A stretch of 64,000 nucleotides of DNA from Phanerodontia chrysosporium. Its lineage: Eukaryota > Basidiomycota > Agaricomycetes > Polyporales > Phanerochaetaceae. A program made the position numbers and the translations under genes. The stretch lies in NCBI GenBank assembly GCA_001910725.1, contig MJGA01000013.1, positions 620,001 through 684,000 of the forward strand, given 5' to 3'. The notes under the pieces are model-generated. The model worked only from the letters and a program-made list of their open reading frames with translations. It made no database searches and was not told the origin of the DNA. Of this stretch, positions 31,367 through 44,859 are shown piece after piece (positions within the stretch are counted from its first letter, which is position 1; each line of letters starts with the position of its first letter).

Positions 31367-33847
31367 TCAACTGCCCTGGTGCTTGAGTAACGGCACTTCT
31401 GCGATATAATTCCTGGGTATCGCAGACACGCCCCGAGCGTAGATCTGGGTTGTGTAGACCAACTCATCGTAAATGATGGCCGGAACCTTTTTGTCGCATA
31501 GTGATGAGCCAGGGTGGATCTTCACAATCTAGAGACATCCGTCAGCGTCCCGAATTTCGTAGAGACCGGAAACCACGTACTGAATGTCCAATGACCTGCT
31601 TATATCGCCCGTCAGGCTGCAGGAACGCTGTGTTCTGCACGAGACCCCGGACGAGGCTGCGCAACACCGCCTGCTCCTCACCAACCTTGTCGCCGCAACT
31701 CGCGCGCCAGTCTATCTTCTGCCTCTCGCAATACTCACGGAGCTGCGCGCGGATCTCAAGGGCCTCTGTAAGGCAGCGGTGGCTGACGTAGTTGCGGACA
31801 CACCAGTCCTTGAGCGCGGCGCGGCTCGCCTTCTTGCCGTCGAGACCGCCCTCGCTCTGCAGGACCTCCTCATACGCGCGCACGACGTTGAGCACCGTGA
31901 GATGGTCGCCGCTCAGGTGTCGGAATTTGGTATGCGCCTCGCGCGCGCTGTCCCGGCTGTCGGTCGTGTCGACGAAGAGCTTCGAGGATGCGCTCAACAC
32001 GGAGACGATCGTCAGCATCTCGCTCGTGCAACCGAACTCGACCGACGCGAGTACGGCGCGAGAGAGAGCCGGCTCGAGGGGGAAGAATGCCATCCGACGA
32101 CCGAGATCGGTGAGGTGCTTTCGATCGTCGAGCGCGCCGAGCAGATACAAGGCCATCAGTGCTTGCGCAACTAGGCGGAGACGTAAGGTGTGGATAGACA
32201 CATTAAGATGAAGTCGACTTACTGCCTTCCTGGTCCGGACTCTCCATGAACTCCATGTCCTCGAGATCCTGCCCAAGGCACTTCAGCTGCAGCATACTCG
32301 CTGTGAGTGAGCATCGTCGGATCTCCGGCTCTGCGCTGAGCGGCAGCGCGTTGAAGGCATCTTCTGTGTACAAGCGGAAACAGCTGCCTGGGGCTTCACG
32401 ACCGGCACGTCCCGTCCTCTGCCACGCGGAGCTCTTCGTGATATCCCGCGTCAACAACGTGTCGAACCCGCCTCCGGCGCCACGACCAACCCACCGCTTC
32501 TCCTTGCACTTGCCTGAGTCGATGACGTATCGCACGCCAGGGATCGTGACGGACGTCTCAGCAATGTTTGTGGCAAGAATGACCTTGCGCATGCCTTTGG
32601 GCGCGGGTACAAAGATCTGCTGTTGCTGGGACGACGGAAGAGACGCATACAGAGGGCAAGTGAGGATGCCTGGAGTGTCTTGAGGTAGTCGTCTAGCATA
32701 GAGTTGTATTGACTTGTCCAAGCTCTCGATGTCTTCCTGTCCGGGTAGAAAGACTAATATATCGCCTGCAGGCTGATCTGTGTGTATCTGGAAGACCGTT
32801 CGCAAGGCGGCGTCGACATAGTCAGGTTGCGGAGTCGCAGTGTGGTAGATCGTGACCGGGTGCTGCCTACCCTGCACGTAAAGAATCTTTGCACTAGTCG
32901 CTGTTTAGCACGCCTAGAATGAAGAAAATCGCGATACGTACTTGCCAAAGAATGAGCTAAACTTATCAGCATCGAGAGTAGCACTCATGATCACGATCTT
33001 CAACGGATTTTTGGGGGCCCGTTCCTTTCCTTTTCCTTTGCCGTCCGTAGGAACCGCATTCCGCTTTTTCGCGATCCCCTTGAGTCGTGCAAGCAAAACG
33101 TCTGTCCGCAACGTCCGTTCATGGGCCTCATCGATTATGACAACGCTGTACCGCTCCAGATCGGCGTCGCCCATAAGTTCTCGCACGAGCATGCCGTCCG
33201 TGACGAACTTGATCTTGGTCTTGTCGGAAGAAACATCAGAGAAACGCACAGAGTATCCGACGAGGCTGCCCAGCTGAGATTGCGTCTCGAGGGCAACTCG
33301 AGAAGCAAGAGACGTTGCTGCGACTCGCCGCGGTTGTGTGACTGCTATCATGCCGTTCCGCGCGAGGCCGGATTCGAGAATATACTGGGGGATCTCTAGT
33401 GGGGACTGAGAAAGGCAAAGGACGTAGGCGGTGGAGACAAGACTCACGCGTGGTCTTTCCTGAACCTGTCTCGCCCACAAGCACGGTAACATCGTTTTCG
33501 CGTATCTCCTGGATAATAGCGTCCCTGCCTAGGCAAGCAAAACCGTAAGCAAGACTGCAGGCAGTTATACTTATAGTACACGCACCAAGAGCGATGGGTA
33601 GTTGCTTCCGCTGTTCCTGGATGGCAGCCTGCTTGCTACTTGATGGACCTGCGCCTGCTATCTTTTGCTTCTTCGCCGGGCGGGAGCCGTGCGCGTCGAA
33701 CTTGAGCGACTTCAACGCCTCAGCACCATTGATATTGGGACTATGGTTCTCGTCGTCGGACTCGTCCATCCACGCTATGCGCGGACGCTTCGCGGGTTTT
33801 TCAAAGGTCCCGCCGGACGCAAGGGCACGGTGCTTGAGTTTCGCCAT
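31367..33847 (-). CDS. DEAH-box RNA helicase, DHX33/Dhr2 type
   Basis: An ATP-dependent RNA helicase of the nucleolar DHX33/Dhr2 group, linked in other fungi to rRNA processing. The first exon starts MAKLKHRALASGG with a basic, disordered N-terminus. Motifs in order: I GETGSGKTT, Ia TQPRRVAA, II DEAH (IIDEAHERT), III SAT, then the second RecA domain with NIAETSVTIPG and VI QRTGRAGRE, followed by the winged-helix/ratchet (HA2) region and an OB-fold C-terminus KVPAIIYDELVYTTQIYARG. The last exon ends LKHQGS at 31367. About seven exons separated by introns near 33560, 33450, 32910, 32210 and 31560. It is transcribed divergently from RRP6. Length near the family's usual 700 residues. DHX33 versus a close paralogue is not certain. 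Confidence 0.88.
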
Positions 33848-34128
33848 ATGAGACTGGGTGACGTCTCGTAAATAATTTGTGTAGAACTGCCAAAAGTAGG
33901 AGAACATACCGGCTCGGCGGTACGAGGGGGCAGGAGGGCGAAAGGAGAATGAGTGTGCAGGACTTCGGCCAAGGAATTTTCGGTAGAGGCCCTGCCATTG
34001 GTCCGCTTCCGGAAGCAGCGCCTGGAACCCTAACCTTACGCACTTGCGCGGGGCAGAATTCGTTGAGCGCCCATAGCGGTCTTGACAATTTCCTCGCGCA
34101 CGGCCATCTCGTGCATACACTCAGGGTC
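33848..34128. promoter_or_regulatory. shared divergent promoter, DEAH helicase and RRP6
   Basis: A 281-bp gap between the start codons of two genes transcribed outward, both predicted to act in rRNA maturation. No clear TATA box. The arrangement would allow co-regulation. Confidence 0.45.
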
Positions 34129-37088
34129 ATGGCTCAGTCGTCTCGGCCTCCAGAACTCTCTCAGGAGGCGTTTGATGCGTACAACACCGACCTGCAGGGA
34201 GCCGCTCTGAAGGCAACGCGGAAGGCTGTCTTCCTCCCCCAGGACCTCGCGTTCTACCGTTCGCTTGATCGCGGCATTGCTAAAGAGGTCGACGCCTGCT
34301 CGTCAAGAGTCTTGTCGCTCACGAATCGACTCTTGGACCTTGTCTCTACGGGCGACGTTACCAGGTCTCGATCAAAAGGGAAAGCGCGACTCGAGCACGA
34401 TGATATTACGGACAACTTCCGTTCGTCCGTGGTTGATGCTATGGACCAGCTTCTAGAGCGAGCTGTGAGTGCGTTCTTCTTAGTTTTACGTTTCTTTTTG
34501 ACCGCTTGTATGATAGGATATTTGCATGGATGAGTTCCTGGGACTTGTCAAGCAGCCTGCCATCGCGCTAAACCCGAAGCCTGCCAAGCAAAAGGTGCGT
34601 CCAGAACCCAGCTCGCATTCGACAGTTCCTCATATGCTAGCAGGCCCAGAAGAGTACATTTACTGCTTCGGGCCGCCTCGACCCTGCATTGCAGCACGCC
34701 TCGCACCTCCCAAAGCCGCAGCTTCAATTCAAGCGGAAAGTAGACAACATGGACACTGCACCCTGGCGGCCGAGCCTGCGGCACAAGTACAACGCGAAGG
34801 TTCCTCTGGGATACGACATGCGGGACGACAGCGACGACGACGCCTCGACCAGCTTGTATGTCAGCTACTCTGGACCTCCCTTGTACAAAACTTCACATGT
34901 ATCTGTAGGCATCCGTACCGGCATGAAATCAAACATATCGAATATCCGTCACACATGTTCCGCTATGCGGACCCGATACAGCCAAAATCGTTTGAGGAGA
35001 CGCCGTTCACCTGGGTTGCAGATGCCTCAGCATTGTCCGCGATGCTGGAAAAGCTGCGGTCTGCACGGGAGATCGCTATAGACCTGGAATACCACAGTTA
35101 CAGGTCCTTCTATGGATTCGTGTGCCTTATGCAAATAAGCACAAGAGAAGAAGACTTTGTTGTGGACACTTTGACGGTTAGAGAAGAGCTCGAGGAGTTG
35201 AATGAGGTTTTCACGGACCCGAACATCGTCAAGGTGAGCAATATTGCTCGCTCCTTCGCAGATCGAGATTAATGGTCGCAGGTATTGCACGGCGCAGAGA
35301 GCGACATCGTCTGGCTCCAGCAGGACTTCAACCTCTATATCGTCAACCTGTTCGACACGTACCATGCCTCAAAAGTGCTCGACTTCCCGAGACATAGCTT
35401 AGCGACACTCATGGAGATGTACTGCGACTTCACACCCGATAAGCGGTACCAACTTGCAGACTGGCGGATACGGTAAGGTGCATTCAATCTCGGGCTGTAC
35501 ACGGCATCTGAACAAGTCCCCAGACCGCTCCCGGCAGAAATGCTCAACTACGCCCGGTCGGACACCCACTTCTTGCTCTTCATTTACGACCACCTCCGCA
35601 ACGCGCTGCTCGACCGTGCGCAGTCGCGTGCACAGAGCCCATCCAACGCGCCTGACGCGGCTGGTTCGTCGCACTCGGGGAACCCGCAGCATGCTCTCGT
35701 GCGCGAGGTGCTTGCGCGCTCGGAGGAGACAGCACTGCGCGTGTTTGAGCGGGAGGTGTACGATCCCGAGGGCTCGGGACCCGCGGGCTGGGACACACTT
35801 GCGCGGAAATGGAACAAGGGCGCGCTCATGGCTGGAGAGCGCGAGACGGCGCGCCGGAGAATATATAAAGAGGTGCACGCCTGGCGGGATCGGGTTGCCC
35901 GAGAGGAGGACGAGAGCACGCGGTGCGTCTTTGTGTGGTGTCGCTGTCAAATCTTGTGTTTCTGTCAAACTGATAACGGGTGCAGGTATGTGCTGCCCAA
36001 TCACCATCTCTTCATGCTCGCGGAGCAGCCGCCCGCCGACATTGCGGCGCTGCTGTCGCTGTTCCAGCATGTCCCGCCCGTCGTCCGAAGGCGTGCCAAG
36101 GAGCTGTTCGACGTGATTCGGCGGGCTGCTTCTGTAGAGAGCGAGGAGAGCTCGGTGCCTCCGCCAGCCGTACCGGAGCCTTCCCAGGACGCTATGGAGG
36201 TCGATGACGCTAGTCCGGATGCGACTGACGAGGTACCCGCCATCGATAAGACGTCTGTGCTCTGGCCGACTGGTACGTCCTGCTCTGTGTACTACGCATT
36301 CCCTATTCGTTCTGACGGGCCGGTGCGTTTCCCAGGGACTGTCCGGGCAGCAACAGCGTCCTCGTCCCTGTGTGGCAACACAATCAGCAACGTCACCACG
36401 CCCGCGGGCCCGGTCCCCTTTGTCGCTTCGCGAAGCAGCCTCTTCGCAATCAAGGATCTCCCACCGTGAGTGCGCGCAATTAGTGGTCGTGTGCCGCCCG
36501 CATGCTCACCGCGTGCGCCTGCCCACGCAGATGTCGGAAAAGCACAGGCAGCGGCTCCACGACGTGGTCGCTCGCATACAGGGCTCGCTCGCGATCGCGC
36601 CATCCGCTCCCAAGCCCGTGGCACCCGCGCCCGTTCCCGCGCACGCTGAGCAGCCCGTGCAGGCGGAGGAAGTCCCCGGGCAGGCCGCGATGCCCTTTGT
36701 CCCGGCGGGCGAGCGCCAGGAGCGCGCCCGCGCCGCCGCCGCGGAGCCCGTGCAGGACGCGGTCGTCGTCGTCGGGCAGGCGCAGCGCAAGAAGCGGAAG
36801 CGCGCCGCCGCCGCGGCGAAGGCCGAGAAGGACGGCGAGCCACCCGCGGAGGCGTTCGACTATGCCACGGTATCGAACATCCTCGACGAGGGCTCGGACC
36901 ACGAGCCTGAGGCCGCGAGCGGCGGCCGGAAGCGCAGGCAGAAGACTCAGGGTGTGTACCATCGACTTCCGGCCGTGTCTCCCAGATTGACGCTGTTGGC
37001 AGGCCGGTTCGACTACAGCGGATTCCGCGCACCTCCCAAGGCTCAAAGCGAAGTCAAGTCTGGTAACCAGTCGCGTACGTTCAAGTGA
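34129..37088 (+). CDS. RRP6: nuclear exosome 3'-5' exoribonuclease RRP6
   Basis: The DEDDy-type exonuclease subunit of the nuclear exosome, which trims rRNA, snoRNA and aberrant transcripts. The first exon starts [18 protein letters not shown] and gives the N-terminal PMC2NT region that binds the Rrp47 cofactor. The exonuclease domain has [20 protein letters not shown] (D-E), [16 protein letters not shown] (D) and [10 protein letters not shown] (Y/D). An HRDC domain follows ([18 protein letters not shown], then [12 protein letters not shown]). The C-terminus is long, Ala/Arg-rich with [14 protein letters not shown], typical of the nuclear-targeting lasso region, and ends QSRTFK. About nine short introns. 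Frame appears intact. Confidence 0.92.
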
Positions 37089-37741
37089 ACGCGCCGTATT
37101 AGCCATTGAGCCTCGGGCGCCTCTCCCGGCGCTCGAGCGAGCGGGCGGGCGATAGAACGGACTGGATAAGGGGGTTGCCCGCTCGCAAGGACACCGCAGT
37201 CGTTGGTTTCAAGGATGGTGTCGTGGAGATTGCTCTCAGGTGCACAGTTTCTGTGAAACGAGGATGTTCGAGCGCAGTGTTCTATGTAGCGCTGCCATTG
37301 ACGGGCCTTCTCCCCGCGTTTCTGCAGAAGCCTATTATTACCCCACATCTGCCTTTTGAACGCTAGAGCTGAGCTATTTATAGTCGAGCGTTGTTGCGAT
37401 CGATGAGCAGCAGTCAGGCGGGCACTTGGTGTGTGCTGTGCTGGGGAACGTTGCAGACGCGGCGGCCCCAGTCGTCGTGCGAAGGCAGAGCTGCAAAGTC
37501 TGGGAAGAGTGGGTGCGAGTAGGCGCAGTGCCGAAGAAGCGGGGCGGGCGGCGGAGCTCGGCACGGGGGTTGTGCAGGGAGCGGATCAAGGGGATCAGAA
37601 ACTCCGATCATGCCGGCGCCCGGCAGGGTGGTTCCCGTCATGATAGCTGAGAATAACTCATAACGAGGCACACGAGCAGCCCGGGCTGTTGTCTCCAGGT
37701 ATATTCCCCTCTCGTCTCATGTCGCCACGCCCGCTCTGTCC
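37089..37741. other. intergenic between RRP6 and the Stealth gene
   Basis: About 650 bp. A proline-rich minus-strand frame (about 37414-37641, starting MTGTTLPGAG) is open for 75 residues but has no recognised domain and is listed only as a possibility. Confidence 0.35.
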
Positions 37742-40294
37742 ATGACCATCCCATCCTATCTCCCTCTTCCCACCGCCATGCGCGACGCACGGTCGTCGCT
37801 GCCTCTCGGCTGGCGGCGACGCGCGACCTACATGTCTCTCGTAGCCGTCTCGGTTTTTCTTTTATTCGAATATGCTTCCTACCTCTCCGCCGGCACAGAA
37901 GATCTCCAGGACGCGCAGGACAGCGATGCCTCGGTCGACCCGACGCTTGACACTGCCTATCTGCCCTTCCAGCCGCCAAGGCAGGGTCCCTTGCGCCGGA
38001 AGCTCAGGCCAACCGTGTCCCTCCCGGCGGCTTGCCTAGACGCGCACTTATCGAAGGGAGAGTTGTGCTACAATCCTGCCGAGCCAAGGCTGGATGTCCT
38101 CTGGACGTGGGTCAACGGCTCCGACATATTGCTTCAGGATGCCAAGAAACGCGTCCAGGCCAGCCTTGCCTCGGATGATCCGAGGCAACCGAGCAGCTCT
38201 TGGAAATCTGTCCGGCAGTTCCGGTGGGTTGTGTCGCATTGAAGTCCATATATGCAGCTTATTTCTGCGGAACCAGAGACCATGATGAGCTGAGGTATTC
38301 GATGCGGAGTGTACTGGCCAATTTCAGACCATACCTCGGGAGCTTCCATCTGCTCACTACCGACTTTGCCATCCCTGACACTGCCGAAAACATTACGGTA
38401 CCGACTGACTACCGGCTCGGTCAAGTACCACAATGGCTCAATGTCGAGCAAAGACCTTGGACAGATGGCCATGTGGACCTGTCTATCACGCACCATGCCC
38501 AGATATTTCATCCGTACGAAGACAATATATTTAACAGGTAAAGCCGCCGTGGTCTTTAGTTTGGTCGCCAACATGCTGAACGACATGTCAGCTATGCTAT
38601 AGAATCACAGTTTGGTCATCTAGAAGACATATCTGAAAATTTGTGAGTTGCCATCGTGCGTGTCGCTTCGTCTGGTCTACTCACTTGGCAACGGCAGCAT
38701 ATATCTGGTAGGTGATCATACACTTTCCCTTTCCCTAGCCAATTAACTCTACTGGTAGAACGACGACTTCTTTTTCCTTAACCATCTCACTCCACGGACG
38801 TTCTATACTTCAGGTGAAGTCCTATGCCCGATTTTGGGAAGCCTGATAGGTCTGACGATATCACAGCATACGGCCTCGTATTCCGGATGCAAAGTGACTT
38901 ACTTGTCGCCCCTACACAATATCGGAATAACGTCAAGGGCGAGTGGCGCAGCCTCGCCGCGAGCAACCGCATGCTAAGTACGTACCTGTTCACTGATGCG
39001 CCTCCGCCGCCGCTGACGGTGCGGCAGGCGACCGGTTTGGCGTGCGGCACCGCCCGTACGTGACGCACGAGGCCAAGGGCGCGTCGCTCGCGCTGCTGCA
39101 CGAGATGGCGCAGATGTGGTATACGCAGTTCGCGGCAACAGCGACACACCCGTTCCGCGAAACAAAGCTCGGCAATGCGGACCCGAGCATCATGTTCATG
39201 CTCGTGCACTTCACCGTCGAGCGCTGGCGCGAGGCGCTGCTCTGGTCGTGGGCCGTCGCGCGCCACGGCGCGGTCAACGATGCGTGGACGCCCGAGACGA
39301 CTGCACGCGCGTGGGCGGAGCTCGGCGGCGCCCCTGGCGAGTACGGTGTCCTGGGTGTGCATGCCGGGCGGCGTGCCACCGTGGAGCCCGATCGCGTGTC
39401 TGGGAACCTGCGGGCGAGCGGGCACAAGCAGGTTGATGGGACAGTCTACGAGTTCTGTGAGTCACTTTCTACGCCACCCTCGAATGCTCACCGTGGCATG
39501 GCTGACGTCCCTCCGTAGCGGCCCTCGACGGCTACCCCTACCTGAACTTTGACCCTGACACGAAGGACAAGAGGCGCGGGAACAAGTGGCCGCGGTATAC
39601 GCGCGCCGCCGCCGAGGCGGACCTCCCGCAGTGCACGATCGACTACGCCAAGTGCTTTGTCAGCCCCGCGGGAAAGCCCTTCACTACCGCGAGCGAGCTC
39701 TTCAAGCACGTCGCCTTCCGCGAGCCGCAGTGCGGCGACTGCAGTATGTCCGCACGCTCAGACCCCCACCAGCACGCGCTGACGACCCGATAGTGACGTT
39801 AGCCCTCGTGCGCGCGAGCGGCGAGCTCGGGCTCGAGGCGTTCCTGCCGTCGGGCGACCGTGTGGTGTCACCGCCGCTGGGGAACGACCGCAGCCCGGAG
39901 TACGTCGACCCGACGCCGCACCTGCCGCTGAGCGACCGCTGGGAGGACGGCGAATTCGCGCTCGCGGAGGTGCTCCGCGGGACGACGGACACGAACGTGC
40001 GTGCCTGGACGCTGCGCCTGCTTGACCGCTACCGCTTCGTCATTGGTGCGTCGCGCGTTCTATGTTGCAACTTTGTCGGATGCTGAAGGTGGTGCAGGCG
40101 ACACCCCCGCGCATTTCGCGATGCTCTCGGGCCCGTCGGCGTTCAGCACGATGCTGAAGCACCTGCAGAAGCACCCTGACATCGCGCTCCTGTGCGTGAA
40201 CGATGATGTGGCGATCGATGACGACAAGGTCGCCGCTGCGTTCCAGCAGTGGGCGCGCGAGCGTTGGAGCACGCCTGCTGCGTGGGAGCGGTAG
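37742..40294 (+). CDS. Stealth-family phosphotransferase (XPT1/GNPTAB-like)
   Basis: A type II membrane protein of the secretory pathway predicted to transfer a sugar phosphate to glycans; the family includes the animal GlcNAc-1-phosphotransferase and the Cryptococcus xylosylphosphotransferase Xpt1. A short cytosolic N-terminus precedes one membrane anchor (YMSLVAVSVFLLFEYASYL). Stealth CR1 is LDVLWTWVNGSD; CR2 includes DELRYSMRSVLANFRPYLGS and IYLNDDFFFLNHL; CR3 and CR4 follow around YVTHEAKGASLALLHEM and DPSIMFMLVHF. The C-terminal part includes ALLCVNDDVAIDDDKV. About eight short introns; ends WSTPAAWER. The start at 37742 includes the anchor; a second ATG at 37778 would too. The donor sugar is not known. 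Confidence 0.85.
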
Positions 40295-40591
40295 CTTCAC
40301 CCAGTTGCCTAAGCTGTTAACCGTACCCACGGATTTCATTTGTCTCAATTCTCGGACGTTCGGACTTGTCTGGACAATCAGTGCTCTTGCTTTTCGTTCT
40401 CTGGGTTTCGAAGCAGCCTTGTTCATCTGCCACAAATATCGTGTCTGCTATAATCTCATACCCCACACCACCAAGGGCTTGTTTCACGACAATGGTATAT
40501 ATACTCGTACATGTAACACGCGCCGTGGTGTACATATTACACCTGTAATCCAGTAGCACAAAACAGAATGATAGTACTCGAACGGTTGGCG

Positions 40592-43500
40592 TTACGCCTT
40601 GCGGACCTTGCTCGCGACGTTCGTGAAGAAGCGCTCGACAACGGACTTGCCGCGCCGCAGGTTCGTCAGGGAGATGCGCTCGTTTGGCAAGTGGGCTTGG
40701 TCCTGTCAGTGCATTCTCGGTCAGTGGAGGGCGTTATGGCAAGACGCAGTGAACTCACAGTACTCTGGCCGAGCGGCAGGTGCAATGCGTGGCAATTGAA
40801 CTCCTTCTCCAGGTTAGGTATCGACGGAATGGACTGAAAGCGGGTCATGAACGGCGAAAGTATCGAGGTAATTACAAACACTTACACCACCCTCGCGAAT
40901 TCTAAGAGGTTCGACACCCCATTCGTCTCGCACGGCGTCCTCCAGGGCCGTAAACCAGAGGTCATCGAGGTTGCCTAGCCACCAGTCGGCCATGTGGTTG
41001 GTCGTAATCTGTGGCTAGGTTGGATACAGATGGGATGAATGAGAATGAGCTCAACTTGCCTCGAGAGTGTTTGGCGACCGCATGTTAGCAAATGTTGTCT
41101 GCAGATGTTCTCTTAGGGACTTCGCGATAGTCTCGAGATCCTGGTCAGGCACGATACGGATAGAAACGGAGGCGGTGACCGTGGCTGGGATGACGGTCGA
41201 GTCTAATGGTCACGACAGTCAGCCCAAGGTCGTCGCATCTACAATGAAATCGCATACTTGTAGCAACGGATGTCGTCACGTCGTGGATTGTCAGCGACGG
41301 TTCTCGCCATTTGGCAGAGAGTAGTGAAGCAGGGGTCTGGATCACAGCAGAGAGAACCTTGTATAGCTGGCGCTCCTCCTCTGTCAGCGGCCGAACTGTG
41401 TCGTCTGCAACCCATATTCAGTTCCAAGGTAACCAAAGATTCCAGGATGACATACAGAATCCTGGCAATGCAACACGTTTCTGTCCATCAAGCAGCGTGC
41501 CCAAGAGTTTGACCCTAATGATGCATGGCCCTGATTGAGCGACTGTGAGCACGTCAGAGAAGCGTCACGCACATGTCTACCATGGGCTCTTCGATAGCAC
41601 CACCGTCAACACCAGAGTGCAGATCCGGCCCGTTGCTTGACACCTGACTCAGTGTTCAGCAAGGTCTGACATATAATAGAATGCGAACCGACCTTGATGA
41701 TAGAGTGAATTACACCACGCAGGCCGTACGTGATACACGGTGTATCCTCTGCGATCCATGTCGAGTTACTACGGAAAAATGAGCAACACATCTCCGCCTT
41801 GACTATGCTGCACTTACCTAATGAGAATAGCGTCGATGGGCCCGATAGTATCCTTCATCGTATTGTGAGGCCCACTGCGACAACACGAGAAGGCCAAAGA
41901 CTGTACCTTGTGCTTCTGCACGGTCTCCATGAACCCACGGCTACCCGATTCTTCCTCACCTCGAGGAGCATCACGACGTCCAGCTCCAGAGCACGTCGTC
42001 TGAGCAAATCCGCCGCAGCACAAGCAACGGCCATGATGGGACCCTTGTTATCGGTGACACCACGACCGTAAAGGTAGCCGTTGCGGGCACAGAGAGTAAA
42101 AGGGTCAGACTCCCAGTAATCGCCGCGGGCGGAGATAACATCGTAGTGACTGTTAGAATCATTAGCTCGTTGCACTACGGGCATCTAAGATGAGTACGCA
42201 CCCATAAAACAAGATCCTCGGTTTTCTATGCTCTGTTTGGCTGCCATGGAAAGTCGCTAGCACGAGAGGATTCGTGTCCTCGCCAGTGGGCAGCTGCAGA
42301 ATGATGAGTTTCTCCGACTGACTCCGCCTGTGAGGCACTGACCAGGTACGAATGGGCACCCAGCTGTGCAAGGCATTTTCTGAGCCAGATTGCGGCCTGT
42401 CGACAGTCTTCTTTGTGGGGGATGCTATCGCTCACACTGGGGATGGAGATGAACTTCGACAGAGTGTAGATCATCATGTCTGCCCAAACATTGTCGGTAA
42501 GAGGGAGGGTGAGAACTGCAGGCTCAGCCAGCTTACCACTCGACATATCCAAATCCGCTTCATCTAGGTCTTTGCAGTCGGTCACTGTGTGAGGTGCCGG
42601 CTTCGGCGGGTTGACCTCCCAGATCTTTTGGCAACGTCAGTACGCAGACTTGGTCGCCGTTTTCGCCGGACCGTACCTTGATCTGGTCGTCATTACCGCC
42701 TGTTACCAGAACGAACCTATCGCAAATCTTTTCGGCATTGGGGTCCTCGTTAGCGGTCTCTGCGAGGCGTGAATCTGTCAAGCGGGTGACGATGGACGAC
42801 AGAACAATGCCGGAATGTGATTGCCAGTATGACGTCTGGTTGAATGAAGCGGACCAACGCTATAATCAGGGGCATAGACTCAGCGAAGGCCGAGCGTGCG
42901 AGTCAGGGTGAGAACTTACTTGCACCTCGCCATTTGCAGAGCACGTGTAAAGATCAGAGTGAAGTAGTGACAATGACAGGATGTCCACATTCTATGAAGT
43001 GTTGATTAACTTGATAGACTTCTTTAATGAAAGAACACTCACCTCTGTGATAATGAGGCTTCGGACCAGAGTCTTCGTTTCGAGATCCAAGATCTTGACG
43101 TAGCCGTCCTGGCAGCCCGCGTAGATCGTGTCCCCGCGGACTACTAGCGCCAGCACCGCACCATAGCCGCAGTCGAACGTGTGCTGGAGCGTAGGTGGCT
43201 TTGTGGATAAAGACCAGACCTGACAGACGAACACAAACCGGTTAGCTGAGCGAAGACGCGTTTAGGGACTTTTGTACGAGCCTTTACTGTTGAATCTCCA
43301 CTTCCAGAGAGGAGCAGCGCAGCGTCTGGGTTAAGGCGAGGAACGTCATCGGCGCCTTCACGTATGCTGGGGATGGTTGCCATGCAGTATACATATCCGT
43401 AATGCGCGGACCAGATCGTGTTCTCCCGCGGGACCTGCAGTGTCCTGGTCGGAGGCGGTGGCGGAGGGGCTGCAATGCACGCGTCCCCGAACCCGGACCC

Positions 43501-44557
43501 ATTCTGCTGGAGATGCGGCGGCGTTGCAAAGCCCGAGAGCGATGGGGTCGGGGGCGTAGAGAGACCAGGGTTTCCAAGATTGGGGTTTCGTGCGTTTAGA
43601 TCGGGTGTGCGGCGCTCGTACTGGGGATAAGAATCGAAGAACTTGTGCACTTTGCGGAGGGGATTGATGCCATTGGCGGATGCGTTTTCTAGCAGGAGCC
43701 TGTCTATAGAATCCGAGCGGACTGAGGAGATGGATGGGCTGCCTCGAGGAGTAGGGGCACGTGCACGAGAGGATCCATGGCCATTCACCTCTGGTGCTTC
43801 GGTCTGAACCTCCGACGGACCAAAACCGTCAAAGGCAAACCACTGGATGGACGTGTTTTGACAACCGAAATAGAGGGTGCTTGTTTCGGCGTGCCACGCA
43901 AGACAGAACAGGTCCCCAGAATCAGTATCGAGATGTGGGTTGATGACGAAGAGAGGCGTGAGCGTGTCGGTTGACCACACCTACAGAAGCATGTAAGCTT
44001 GCTCAAGGATTCAAGACGAAGAGCGTAGTTACCCTAATCGTACTGTCCCCTATCACGACGCCATTAGCACAACATGGACGCGAGAACCGCGGTAGTGTGC
44101 GCACCTGAAGCACTGAACAACAACTGCAGCTCTGGCGCATACTCGAGGGCAAGAACACTGCCAGAATGGCCTCGGAGGGTCGTCTTTACCGTGAACGAGT
44201 ATTTATCCCAGACCTGTCGTGTACCACTATCAGCACGGGCCAACACTGTTTGGGAAGTGGGTGACTCACCGTAATATCATTGCCCTGGCTGCCGCTATAG
44301 ATGTATTTGGAGTCCGCGGCCAAGCTGAGCACCGAGCACTTTCTCTGATGGTGCAGCGAATGATACAGCTTTGGAGGTTCCTGAGGGGGTTCCATCGCCC
44401 TACCGAGGACGTCTGTGTGGTTGAGGTTCTCGAATGAGGGGCTGAGTGAGCGTTCGAGTCAAGTTACGTACGAGTAGGAATCCCCGACAACGTCTGCAGC
44501 GTCTTCGCCATCTACGCCAAAATTGCGGGAGCTAGACGGGATGCGAGCGAAGTCCAT
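40592..44557 (-). CDS. DUG2: DUG2: WD40 plus M20 metallopeptidase, glutathione degradation
   Basis: Ortholog of the yeast Dug2 subunit of the Dug2-Dug3 glutamine amidotransferase complex, which cleaves glutathione in the cytosol. The first exon starts [16 protein letters not shown]40 repeats follow ([69 protein letters not shown]), split by a Ser/Pro-rich loop around 43500-43750. The peptidase part begins near 42540 with [16 protein letters not shown] and shows the metal-site segments HYDV and TDNKGP, then [10 protein letters not shown]. It ends [14 protein letters not shown]. About 15 exons. At 41959-41960 the catalytic segment reads LLE then continues one base out of frame; restoring one G in a short G run would join them. 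Confidence 0.88.
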
Positions 44558-44859
44558 CCGGTATGTAGTTTTATAAGGAACAGACATGGCCGCCATTCCT
44601 CCGCTTGCGCGAGGCTGGTCATAAAGCAGTGGAAGCAACCCGGAGTGTCAGGCTCAATTCAATGTACGGATGACGATAAGCCCTGTAACAAAGCATAATC
44701 AATGCGCGTCATAGTCGCGCAAGGGTGGCAGTAAGTAGCGTTACTTAAAGGGTCAACATCTCTCTTGAAACCTTGCTTCACTTGGTTAGATCCCCCGTCG
44801 TATCTGCGAGCTTGTCGACCCTGAATTGCACCCTTACTCGTACACACGTTTACACCACG

